A DNA stretch of 64,000 nucleotides from a bacterium (GTDB lineage Bacteria > Myxococcota_A > Bradymonadia > UBA7976 > UBA1532), in the NCBI GenBank assembly GCA_030427205.1, contig JAUHXC010000014.1:62001-126000 (forward strand), given 5' to 3'. Under the pieces are notes generated by a model. The model had not been told where the DNA came from and searched no databases. It was given only the letters and a program-made list of their open reading frames with translations. Below, one piece after another: positions 49,182-57,350 of this stretch (positions are counted from its first letter, which is position 1; each line of letters starts with the position of its first letter). Position numbers and translations under genes: made by a program.

Positions 49182-51803
49182 TCAGCGCAGCGGCCTGGCG
49201 ATGCGAAAGCCCAGCACAGCGTAGCGCACATCGGGCGTCGCGCCGAGGCGGCCGGCGCAGCGGCCGAAATAGGATGAGCTGTGCCAGCACCCGCCGCGGA
49301 TCTCTCGGGGGGCGTCGCCGCGACTCGGAGACGGCTGCCAGCGCCCGCCGTCTTCGACATCACCGGTGCGCCGGTAGAGTCCTCCGCACCAGACGCGGAC
49401 GTTGCCCACGACATCATGCACGCCGTATACGCTGACGTCTTTCTCGTAGGCGCCCACGGCGGCGAGTCGCGGTGCGCCCGCGCTGCTGTTGAGCACGTTG
49501 GCCCAGGTATTCTCGAAGTGATCGCCCCACGGCAACAGTCGGCCGTCGACGCCGCGGGCTGCCTTCTCGTGCTCGACGCCATGACATAGCCGCCATGGCT
49601 TGCCGGAGCGTTGCGCGTGCCAGCGGGCGAACGCCGTCGCATCGAACCAGTCGACGTCGACCACCGGCCAGTCCGATTGCCACTGCCAGCCGCGACAGTC
49701 GACGCCGGCCTCGAAGCTGCCGTCGACGCCGCGGGCGTAGATCGGCTGCGGATCACTGCCCGCGCTCTGGGCCATCTCGTGGGGCAGCCTGCTCCGGGCC
49801 GCCTCCAGGCCGCTGCTTGCCTGCAGATCGTTGACGAACGCCAGATACTCGGCGTTGGTGACCGGAAAGCGTCGAATCACATAGCCATCCAGCCATGAAC
49901 GGCGACGGCTCAGTGCATCTGCAGCGTCGTCATCCCCGCCGAGCACGCACCACCCCGCGGGCACGTAGATGTCATCCGGCCCCAGCTCGACAAGCCTCGG
50001 CAGAGTGATGGCCGATGGCATGTCGCCATCCGGCGGGATGCCATCCCAATGCCGGCCACGGCCGATGTCGACCGGGTAGCGCACCGGCGCGCAGCCATCC
50101 CGCTCGATCACGAGCAGATGACTGCCCCGGGCCAGCGTCACCTCCCGCAGCGGTGTATGACCCAGATCGGCCTCGAACACCTCCTCGAGCCGTCGGCCGC
50201 GCTCCACGTAGCGATAGGCGGTGACCTTGGCGCCGGGCGGATCGGTGACCAGCGTCAGTCGGCCATCTCCGGCCAGCCAGGTGCACAGCTGGCCCCGATC
50301 GTGGGTGCGCACCAGCTCTTCGCAGATCTGGGCGGTGTGCGCGTCGCGCTGGTGCTCGGCCGCCAGCAGCCGCCGCTTGTAGTACGCCGCCAGCCGCTGG
50401 TGGGCTTCGGGCAGCTCGGGCATGACATGCAGCGCCGAACGCAGCGTCTGCAGCATGCGCACCTCGGTGAGCTCGGCCTGCTGCGCTTTCTCGCGGGCGG
50501 CGTCTTCCAGATCCCAGCCGGGGCGCTTCTGCTCGACCGGCGCGTGGTCGGGCAGCGGCTCGAGGATCGCCGTCGCCCGGCGACGCAGCGCGTCCACCTC
50601 GGCGCGCAGGGCCTCGATCTGCGGCAGCATGCCATCGGCCTCGGCGACGATCGCCCGGGCGCGCGTCGTCTTGAGCACCCCGTCGAGCCAGCCCTCGATG
50701 GCCGCTGCCAGCCCTTCGGCGCTCGGTCGCTCGCCGTGTACGCGATGCATCGCCGTCGCGCACAGCGCGACGAGATCGGCGGGGGCCGGGCCCAGCTCGG
50801 CGGGGCGCACCTCGTCGATGCCGGGTGGGGGGCCGGACAGCACCTGCGCGATCACCCGCTCGGAGCGACCGGCGTACGGGGGGCTGCCGGTCAAGACGTG
50901 ATACAGCACGGCGCCGAGCGCGTAGACATCGGTCGCCGGCCCGACGGCGGCGTGGTCTCCGCGGGCCTGCTCCGGCGACATATAGGCCGGGGTGCCCATG
51001 ATCCGGCCGTTGCGGGTCTCGCCGGACAGGCTCGCCGAGCGGCGCACCGGCGCGCCGACCGCTTCGGGCGGCAGCGAGTCGGGCCGGGCGGCGGGCGTCG
51101 AGCCGACGCGCGCGATGCCCCAATCCATGATCAGGACTTCGCCGAACTCGCCCAGCATGATGTTGGCCGGCTTGATGTCGCGGTGCACGACCCCCTTGGC
51201 GTGGGCGTAGGCGACCGTGCGACAGACCCGGGCGACGAGCTCGATGAGCCGGCGGATGGTCGGCGCGCCGGCGGCGTCCCGGTGGGCCGCGCGGATGGCC
51301 TCGGCCAGCGTACGCCCGCGGACCTCGCGCATCGTGAACCAGGGGCGGCCGTCGGGCAGCACCCCTTGCTCGTGCACCGCCACGACGCCCGGATGCTGCA
51401 GCTGCGCGTTGACCTGCGCCTCGGCCATGAACCGCGCGCGGGCGTCGAGGTCGTCGATGTTGTCCCAGCGCAGCAGCTTGACCGCCAGCGTACGCTGCAG
51501 CAGGCGGTCGTAGACCCGCCGCACCTCGCCCATGCCGCCCATGCCGATGCAGCCCAGATCCTCGTAGCGTTCGGCGAAGACGACGCCCGCTTCCGGCGCG
51601 GGCTCTGCCCGGTCGGGCCCGCTCACCGTGACCAGCGTGCCCGGTCGGTCGGCGCGGTCCATGGTGGTCGACGAGGGGACCGGGGTCCACAGCCGCCCGC
51701 GGGCGACCGTCTCGACGAGGTCGAGCAGCTCGCGCTGTGCCATCGGCGACAGGCGGTGCCTCTGGCCGAAGAGCCGCAAACTGTCATCGAACTCGTGCGC
51801 CAT
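49182..51803 (-). CDS. Ser/Thr protein kinase with C-terminal FGE/SUMF1-like domain
   Basis: 873 residues from ATG 51803. The kinase domain has GMGGMGEV, Lys109, HRD 207-209 and DWG (instead of DFG) at 227-229, a substitution seen in related Myxococcota kinases. A helical linker leads to a formylglycine-generating-enzyme-like domain (VPAGWCVLGGDDDAAD, YVIRRFPVTNAEYLAFVNDL, AARGVDGRLLPWGDHF, GNVRVWCGGLYRR, EIRGGCWHSSSYFGR). The FGE catalytic Cys pair is not clearly preserved, so it is probably a binding or structural domain. Divergent from the FHA gene. Confidence 0.9.
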   Translation of the reverse strand: MAHEFDDSLRLFGQRHRLSPMAQRELLDLVETVARGRLWTPVPSSTTMDRADRPGTLVTVSGPDRAEPAPEAGVVFAERYEDLGCIGMGGMGEVRRVYDRLLQRTLAVKLLRWDNIDDLDARARFMAEAQVNAQLQHPGVVAVHEQGVLPDGRPWFTMREVRGRTLAEAIRAAHRDAAGAPTIRRLIELVARVCRTVAYAHAKGVVHRDIKPANIMLGEFGEVLIMDWGIARVGSTPAARPDSLPPEAVGAPVRRSASLSGETRNGRIMGTPAYMSPEQARGDHAAVGPATDVYALGAVLYHVLTGSPPYAGRSERVIAQVLSGPPPGIDEVRPAELGPAPADLVALCATAMHRVHGERPSAEGLAAAIEGWLDGVLKTTRARAIVAEADGMLPQIEALRAEVDALRRRATAILEPLPDHAPVEQKRPGWDLEDAAREKAQQAELTEVRMLQTLRSALHVMPELPEAHQRLAAYYKRRLLAAEHQRDAHTAQICEELVRTHDRGQLCTWLAGDGRLTLVTDPPGAKVTAYRYVERGRRLEEVFEADLGHTPLREVTLARGSHLLVIERDGCAPVRYPVDIGRGRHWDGIPPDGDMPSAITLPRLVELGPDDIYVPAGWCVLGGDDDAADALSRRRSWLDGYVIRRFPVTNAEYLAFVNDLQASSGLEAARSRLPHEMAQSAGSDPQPIYARGVDGSFEAGVDCRGWQWQSDWPVVDVDWFDATAFARWHAQRSGKPWRLCHGVEHEKAARGVDGRLLPWGDHFENTWANVLNSSAGAPRLAAVGAYEKDVSVYGVHDVVGNVRVWCGGLYRRTGDVEDGGRWQPSPSRGDAPREIRGGCWHSSSYFGRCAGRLGATPDVRYAVLGFRIARPLR

Positions 51804-51887
51804 GAGGGCATGATGCCCGCTTTGCTCGGCGGTGCCCAGCCATCCGAGTGTGGTGACGCTCGCCGGCCGCCCGCGTATAGTCTCCGC

Positions 51888-52799
51888 ATGGGAATCCTGC
51901 AGAGTGTGCAGCAGCGGCGTGTCTTCCTGCCCGGCGCCCACGCGACCATCGGCCGGGCCGCGTCCTGTGATCTGGTGCTGCAGCCGGATTATGTCTCGTC
52001 GACCCATGCCATTCTGCGGTGGAACGGCACCGGCTGGGAGATCCGCGACCTGCACAGCCGCAACGGCACCTTCCTCAACGGGCGCCGGCTGGTGCCCGGC
52101 GAGCGCGCCCTCGTGCCATCCGGCGCCCGTCTGTCTTTCGGGTCGTCGGCGTCGACGTGGTCGCTGACGGCGGACGACCCGCCGCGGGCGCGGGCGGTGG
52201 CGCCCGGCGGAGAGGTGGTCTCCGCCGCTGGCGGGCTGATCGCGCTGCCCGCCGACGAGGCGCCCGAGGTCCAGGTCTTCGAGGCGGGCGATGGGCGCTG
52301 GCGGGCCGAGTCGGCCGAATCCGACTATCCGGTGGCCGACGGGGACGTGGTCGTGGCCGGCGGCCTGCCGTGGCGCCTGCGGCTGCCGGGCGTGCTGCCC
52401 CATACGGTCGATCCCAATTCGCTGCGCGACAACCCCGACCAGCATCGGCTGACGGTGTTCGTCAGCACCGAAGAGGACTACGTCGAGCTGCAGCTCGAGC
52501 ACCCCGACGGGCGGGTGGACCGCCTCGAACACCGCGCCCACCATCCGCTGATCCTCTTGCTGGCCCGCGCCCGCATCGCCGACGCCGACAGCTCGCCGCG
52601 GGAGCAGGGCTGGATCTACGTCGAGGTCGCCGAGCAGGAGCTGGGCGTCGACGCGGCGCGGTTGTCGTTGCACATCTTCCGCGCGCGGCAGGCGCTGGCC
52701 GGTGTCGGCCTGCCCAACGCCGCCGGCCTCATCGAGCGGCGGCGGGGCTCGGGGCAGATCCGACTCGGGCTCGGCCGGGTGCTCGTCGTGAGGCTCTGA
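51888..52799 (+). CDS. FHA-domain protein
   Basis: 303 residues from ATG 51888. The N-terminal FHA domain (phosphothreonine binding) shows the hallmark GRAASCDLVLQPDYVSSTHAILRW and NGTFLNG. The rest is an unrecognised globular region (VFVSTEEDYVELQLEHPDGRVDRLEHRAHHPLILLLARARIADAD), possibly winged-helix-like at the end. It ends in a 1-nt overlap with the next gene and lies divergent to the kinase, suggesting that phosphorylated kinase targets are read by this protein. Confidence 0.87.
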   Translation: MGILQSVQQRRVFLPGAHATIGRAASCDLVLQPDYVSSTHAILRWNGTGWEIRDLHSRNGTFLNGRRLVPGERALVPSGARLSFGSSASTWSLTADDPPRARAVAPGGEVVSAAGGLIALPADEAPEVQVFEAGDGRWRAESAESDYPVADGDVVVAGGLPWRLRLPGVLPHTVDPNSLRDNPDQHRLTVFVSTEEDYVELQLEHPDGRVDRLEHRAHHPLILLLARARIADADSSPREQGWIYVEVAEQELGVDAARLSLHIFRARQALAGVGLPNAAGLIERRRGSGQIRLGLGRVLVVRL

Positions 52800-54340
52800 T
52801 GGGCAGCGACGATCAGGAGAGCACCCTGCCGTTCATCGGCGCCGAGGCGCCCAGCCCCGCCCGCAGCGGGCCGACGCTGACGGTGCTGGCGCATCCCGAT
52901 CCCGACCGGGTGGGCGCCCGGCTGGCGTTGCAGCGCCCGACCGATGTCTCCCGGGTCGCCGGGTTCTTCGAGCAGCCCGGCGGCGGCGCGCGCGGGCCGC
53001 TGGATACCCGCTGGATCAGCCGGGCGGCGGTGCGCTTCACCCCGCTGCCGGACGGCGGTGTCGCGATCGAATACCCGCCCGACCGGGTCCGGCTGACGCT
53101 CGGCGATACGCAGCTGCCGGCGGAGTCCGTGGTCTCGGCGGACGACCTCGCGGCGGGCCGGGCGATGGTGGTCAACGGGGCGGTCGCCCTGTTGCTGCAC
53201 CGATCGCGAGGCCTCGAACGCCCGCAGGCCCCGGAGGCGCTCATCGGCGCCAGCGATGCCATCGCCCGGCTGACCGAGCGAATCGCCCTCGCCGCGGACG
53301 GGCACCTGCCGGTGCTGATCCGCGGCGAGACGGGCACCGGCAAAGAGCTCGTCGCCCGGGCGCTGCACGACGGCGGCCCGCGGGCCGGGCGCCCGTTCAT
53401 CGCCGTCAACCTCGGCGCGATCCCGGCGGCCTTGTCCGCGTCGACGTTGTTCGGCCATGAGCCGGGCGCCTTCAGCGGCGCGGGCAAGGGTCAGCCGGGT
53501 GCGTTTCGCGCCGCCGAGGGGGGCACGCTCTTCCTCGACGAGGTCGGCGAGGCGCCGGCCGCGGTGCAGACGGCTCTGCTGCGGGTGCTCGAGGTCTCCG
53601 AGATCCAGCCGGTGGGCCGCGCTCGGGCGATCCCGGTCGACGTGCGGGTGATCGCCGCGACCGACGCCGATCTCGACGCGGCCGTCGCCGGCGGGGGGTT
53701 TCGGGCGGCGCTGCTCGAACGCCTCGGCGCCCTCGAGCTGCGCACCCCGGCGCTGCGGGCGCGGCCCGACGATATCGGCCGGCTGCTGTATCACTTCCTG
53801 GCCGCCGGCCCGGCGGCCGACCGACTGCGCGGCGCCAAGCAGCCCGACGAGCTGTGGCCGCCGGCCGCCGTGGTGGCTCGCCTCGCGCTGTGCCCCTGGC
53901 CGCGCAACGTCCGCCAGCTGCGCAACATCGCCCACGAGATGGCGACCTTCTCGGCGGGGCACCCCTTCGTGCCCGGCCCCAAGCTGGCCGACCTCTTCGC
54001 GCGCTCGGCCGCGCCCGCCCCGGCCGCCGTGCCGGTCTCGTCCGCGGCGCCGACGCTCGACCCCGAGACGATCTCGACCGACGCTCTGCGGGCGCTGCTC
54101 GGCGAGCACCGGTGGCGCATCTCCGCTGCGGCCCGCGCGCTCGGGCTGAGTCAGGGCGGCATGTACGGGCTGCTGCGGCGTCACGGGGTGCCCATCGCCC
54201 GCGATCTCGACCGCTATGCGTTCCAGCGGGCGTTGTCGGCGGCCGGCGGCGACCTGCGGCTGATGGCCGAGCAGCTCGAGATGTCGGTGCGCGCGCTGAC
54301 CCTACGCCGCCGGCAGCTGGGCCTCGCCCCCGATGATTGA
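52799..54340 (+). CDS. Sigma-54-type AAA+ transcription activator with FHA-like N-domain
   Basis: 513 residues. The N-terminal 140 residues look FHA-like (DTRWISRAAVRFTPLPDGGVAIEYP, VVNGAVALLL). The AAA+ domain has Walker A GETGTGKE (176-183), the sigma-54 contact loop GAFSGA (223-228, Ser in place of Thr) and Walker B LFLDEVGE (244-251). The C-terminus holds two Fis-like helix-turn-helix segments (ISAAARALGLSQGGMYGLLRRHG and LRLMAEQLEMSVRALTLRRRQLG). It is translationally coupled to the FHA gene and likely activates sigma-54 promoters in response to kinase signalling. Confidence 0.9.
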   Translation: MGSDDQESTLPFIGAEAPSPARSGPTLTVLAHPDPDRVGARLALQRPTDVSRVAGFFEQPGGGARGPLDTRWISRAAVRFTPLPDGGVAIEYPPDRVRLTLGDTQLPAESVVSADDLAAGRAMVVNGAVALLLHRSRGLERPQAPEALIGASDAIARLTERIALAADGHLPVLIRGETGTGKELVARALHDGGPRAGRPFIAVNLGAIPAALSASTLFGHEPGAFSGAGKGQPGAFRAAEGGTLFLDEVGEAPAAVQTALLRVLEVSEIQPVGRARAIPVDVRVIAATDADLDAAVAGGGFRAALLERLGALELRTPALRARPDDIGRLLYHFLAAGPAADRLRGAKQPDELWPPAAVVARLALCPWPRNVRQLRNIAHEMATFSAGHPFVPGPKLADLFARSAAPAPAAVPVSSAAPTLDPETISTDALRALLGEHRWRISAAARALGLSQGGMYGLLRRHGVPIARDLDRYAFQRALSAAGGDLRLMAEQLEMSVRALTLRRRQLGLAPDD

Positions 54341-54433
54341 CCGCGGCCTTCTCGTGGCTCGACCCGGTGAGCGCGTTGCGCGCGCGGTCGTCACGGGGCA
54401 TTGTGGAGCGATGTCGCCGAACCCAGCGCGTCC

Positions 54434-55606
54434 ATGACCCCTTCAGAGCCGTATCGCTGCCATATCTTCCTCGTCCCGGGCTTCTTCGGCTTCGCCGACC
54501 TGGGCGACGTCCGCTACTTCGCCCACGTCGAGCGCTTCCTGCGCGACGCCTTGCGGGCCCGCGGGGTCGAACCGCGGCTGCACATGGCCCGGGTGCCGCC
54601 GACCGGCTCGCTGACGCGGCGGGCCGCGGCGCTCGTCGAAGAGATCAGCGCCGCCGACCCGCGCATCGAAGATGTGCACATCATCGGCCACTCCACCGGC
54701 GGGCTCGACGCCCGGCTCATGTGTGCGCCGGGGGTCGAGCTGCCCACCGACGTGCCCGTCGAGCCGGTCGCTGCGCGGGTGCGCAGCGTCATCGCCGTCG
54801 CCAGCCCGCATCGCGGCACGCCGATGGCGGCCTGGTTCACCAACCGCCTGGGGCAGCCGCTGCTGCGCCTGGTCTCGGCCGCGACCCTGCGGGTCATCCA
54901 GCTGGGCGGGGTGCCCCGGCGGCCGCTGGTTCGCCTGCTGCGCGCGCTGCGGCCGACCGCCGGGCTCGCCGGCCTCGACGGCGGGCTGCTCGACAGCATC
55001 TATCGCGACATCCTGCACGACTTCGGCCCCGAGAGCCGGGAGCAGCTCAGCCGCTTCTTCAGCGAGGTCACCGCCGATACGGCGCTGATGGCCCAGCTCG
55101 GGCCGCAGGCGATGGATCTCTTCAACGCCAAGGCCACCGCGCGGGACGGTGTCCGCTACGGCTCGGTCGTCACCCGGGCCCGCCCGCCGAGCATGCGCGG
55201 CATGGTCAAGGCCGGCTTGCGGCCCGGCATGCAGGGGACCTACGCGCTCTATCAGCTGCTCTATCGCATCAGCGGGGCGTGGACCCCGGCGGACGTGCAC
55301 GACGATCTGATGCAGCGGCGGACCCTCGAAGCGGCGTATGGCGATCTGCCCGATCCGACCGCCAACGACGCGATCGTGCCGACCCGCTCCCAGGTCTACG
55401 GCAAGGTCCTGCGGGCGGTCTGGGCCGATCACCTCGACGTCATCGGTCACTTCTCGGGCGCGCGGCTCGAGCCGCCGCATCACGATTGGCTGCATACCCG
55501 CAGTCACTTCGATCGCTCGATCTTCGAAGCGGTCTGGAGCGACGTGGCCGACTACGCGTTGGGCGTGCGGCCGCGGCGTACGAGCCGAGGCCCGCAGCCG
55601 ATGTGA
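54434..55606 (+). CDS. Alpha/beta-hydrolase lipase-like protein
   Basis: 390 residues. The nucleophile elbow GHSTGGLDA follows VHIIGHS, and a later His in HFDRSIF or WADHLDVIGHF could complete the triad. ASPHRGTP after the elbow is typical of triacylglycerol-lipase and PGAP1-like folds. There is no signal peptide, so it is cytoplasmic or peripheral. The substrate is probably a lipid ester (inference). It lies 93 bp after the activator gene, possibly in the same transcription unit. Confidence 0.82.
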   Translation: MTPSEPYRCHIFLVPGFFGFADLGDVRYFAHVERFLRDALRARGVEPRLHMARVPPTGSLTRRAAALVEEISAADPRIEDVHIIGHSTGGLDARLMCAPGVELPTDVPVEPVAARVRSVIAVASPHRGTPMAAWFTNRLGQPLLRLVSAATLRVIQLGGVPRRPLVRLLRALRPTAGLAGLDGGLLDSIYRDILHDFGPESREQLSRFFSEVTADTALMAQLGPQAMDLFNAKATARDGVRYGSVVTRARPPSMRGMVKAGLRPGMQGTYALYQLLYRISGAWTPADVHDDLMQRRTLEAAYGDLPDPTANDAIVPTRSQVYGKVLRAVWADHLDVIGHFSGARLEPPHHDWLHTRSHFDRSIFEAVWSDVADYALGVRPRRTSRGPQPM

Positions 55607-55691
55607 CCGCGTCGACCGCCGATCCGGCGCGTCGTCGACGGGACGGCGCGCCCGCGTCGCAGATGCCCAATCCCTCGATATCTCTTGGATC

Positions 55692-55737
55692 TTGTGCCGG
55701 GCCGGGTCCTCCGACATAGTGGTTCGGTTCAACCGAA
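55692..55737 (+). promoter_or_regulatory. Promoter and overlapping palindrome of the B12-regulator gene
   Basis: TTGTGC (55692-55697), a 17-bp spacer and CATAGT (55715-55720) form a sigma-70-like promoter. Predicted transcription begins at about 55727, within the perfect palindrome TTCGGTT-C-AACCGAA (55723-55737). This is a good place for autorepression by the encoded MerR-type protein. Confidence 0.65.
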
Positions 55738-55749
55738 GGATGGAGTGCA

Positions 55750-56658
55750 GTGGCCTCATCGAATGCGCGCTATCGCATCAACGCCGTCGCCGAAGCCACC
55801 GGCCTGAGCACCGCGTCGCTGCGGGCCTGGGAGCGCCGCTACGGCATACCCAACCCGACCCGCGGTGACAGCGGCTATCGGCTCTACACCGAGGCCGATA
55901 TCGACCAGGTCAAGCGCATGGTCGAGCTCGGCGATCAGGGCGTCGCCCCGTCGGAGGCCGCCCGCATCGTGCGCGCCGAGGCCCGGCAGGCCGCGGCGAT
56001 CCCCGTCGACGACGCGCCGATGCTCGATACCGACGCCTACAAGGCGATGGTCTCCCGCTTGATCGCGGCGGCCGAGGCGCTCGATCAAGAGACCCTCGAG
56101 GCCGAGCTCTACACTGCGATGGGCATGGGCTCGGCGTGGACGATCTACGAGCGCATTCTGTCTCCGGTGCTCGTCGCGGTCGGTGATGGCTGGGCCCAGG
56201 GTCGGATCTCGGTCGGTCAGGAGCACCTCGCCAGCCAGGTGCTCGGCACCGCCTTGCGCAGCATCATCCGCCTGCTGCGGCGCCCGGAGGCGGGTCGGGT
56301 CATCGTGCTGGCCTGCGTCGCCGAAGAGCAGCACGATCTGCCGTTGTACGGCGTGGCGGTGCTCGCCGCGACGCTCGGCTGGCAGCCGCGGATCCTGGGC
56401 CCGCGCACCCCGCCCGATGCGCTGGCGGTCGTCGTCGAGCAGACGCGCCCGTCCCTCGTCGGCTTGTCGGTCACCGTCGATCTGGTGCCCGATGATCCCG
56501 CGGCGCTCTTCCGCGCCTATGCCAAGGCCGCCGGCGACGTGCCCTGGGTGCTCGGCGGGGCGCGCGCGGCGCAGTACCAGGACGTCGCCGCCGCCGCCGG
56601 CGGTCAGGTCTTCGGCGGTGGGCCGGCGGCGCTGCGGGCCCTGCTCGAAGCGCACTGA
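55750..56658 (+). CDS. CarH/LitR-like MerR-family B12-binding regulator
   Basis: 302 residues from GTG 55750 (AAGGATGGAG upstream). A MerR-type winged HTH (YRINAVAEATGLSTASLRAWERRYGI) is followed by a helical cap with the Wx9EH motif (GDGWAQGRISVGQEHLAS). A B12-binding Rossmann domain follows with the lower-ligand-type His in VAEEQHDLPLYG. CarH proteins repress promoters in the dark with adenosyl-B12 and release them in light. Here the residue after Trp in Wx9EH is Ala, where CarH of Thermus has His132, so photochemistry may differ. It is the first gene of an operon with a MutH-type nuclease. Confidence 0.9.
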   Translation: MASSNARYRINAVAEATGLSTASLRAWERRYGIPNPTRGDSGYRLYTEADIDQVKRMVELGDQGVAPSEAARIVRAEARQAAAIPVDDAPMLDTDAYKAMVSRLIAAAEALDQETLEAELYTAMGMGSAWTIYERILSPVLVAVGDGWAQGRISVGQEHLASQVLGTALRSIIRLLRRPEAGRVIVLACVAEEQHDLPLYGVAVLAATLGWQPRILGPRTPPDALAVVVEQTRPSLVGLSVTVDLVPDDPAALFRAYAKAAGDVPWVLGGARAAQYQDVAAAAGGQVFGGGPAALRALLEAH

Positions 56659-56677
56659 CCGTCGCCCGTCCCGCCCG

Positions 56678-57328
56678 ATGACCGACCAGTTGCACCTGCT
56701 GCCGCCGCCGGAGAGCCTGTCTCGCGCAGACGGTCTGCGCCGACTCGAGGCGCTGGTCGGCGTCGACCTGCGGCCGCTCGCCGAGCGGTACGGCGTCACG
56801 GTCTTCCGCGACGGTCGCCGCAACAAGGGCTGGGCCGGTCAGGTCGTCGAGTGCTACCTGGGCCGCAGCCCCAACGCCGACAAGGCCGCTGACTTCGGCG
56901 ACTGGGAGCTCAAGGTCGTCTCCGTCGTGCCCGACGCCAGCGGCGCCCCGCGGGTCAAGGAGTCGATGGCCATCGCGCACTGTACGGCGGCCGAGCTGGA
57001 GACGACGCCCTTCGAAGAGAGCCACCTGCTCGAGAAGCTGGGCCGGCTGGTGGTCGTCGCGCGCCTGGGCGGCTCGCCGGACGATGGCTACAGCCCGGTC
57101 CTGGGGGCCGCGCCCTTCGACCTGGGCGACGCCCGACTCTACGAGCGGGTCCGGGAAGACTACGACGAGATCCGCTGGGTGGTGCGCGACCAGGGGGCCT
57201 ACGCGCTCACCGGGCACATCGGCCGCCTGGTGCAGCCCCGTCCGCGGGGCGATGGCACCGCCTGGGGCTTCTATGCGCGGGCCCGATTCGTCGCCTACAT
57301 GCTGGGGCTGGTCCCGCAGCCGGCGTGA
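56678..57328 (+). CDS. MutH/Sau3AI-type endonuclease
   Basis: 216 residues from ATG 56678, 19 nt after the B12-regulator gene. The family pattern is clear: NKGWAGQVVECYLG, DFGDWELKVVSV, ESHLLEKLGRLVVVARL and a C-terminal WGFYARARFVAYML. Likely catalytic residues are Glu58, Asp72, Glu77 and Lys79, in the same order and nearly the same numbering as in E. coli MutH. MutH nicks unmethylated GATC in repair, and Sau3AI relatives restrict foreign DNA. No methyltransferase or MutL is in the window. Confidence 0.87.
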   Translation: MTDQLHLLPPPESLSRADGLRRLEALVGVDLRPLAERYGVTVFRDGRRNKGWAGQVVECYLGRSPNADKAADFGDWELKVVSVVPDASGAPRVKESMAIAHCTAAELETTPFEESHLLEKLGRLVVVARLGGSPDDGYSPVLGAAPFDLGDARLYERVREDYDEIRWVVRDQGAYALTGHIGRLVQPRPRGDGTAWGFYARARFVAYMLGLVPQPA

Positions 57329-57350
57329 TCGAGAGGCCGCGGTCGGCGCG

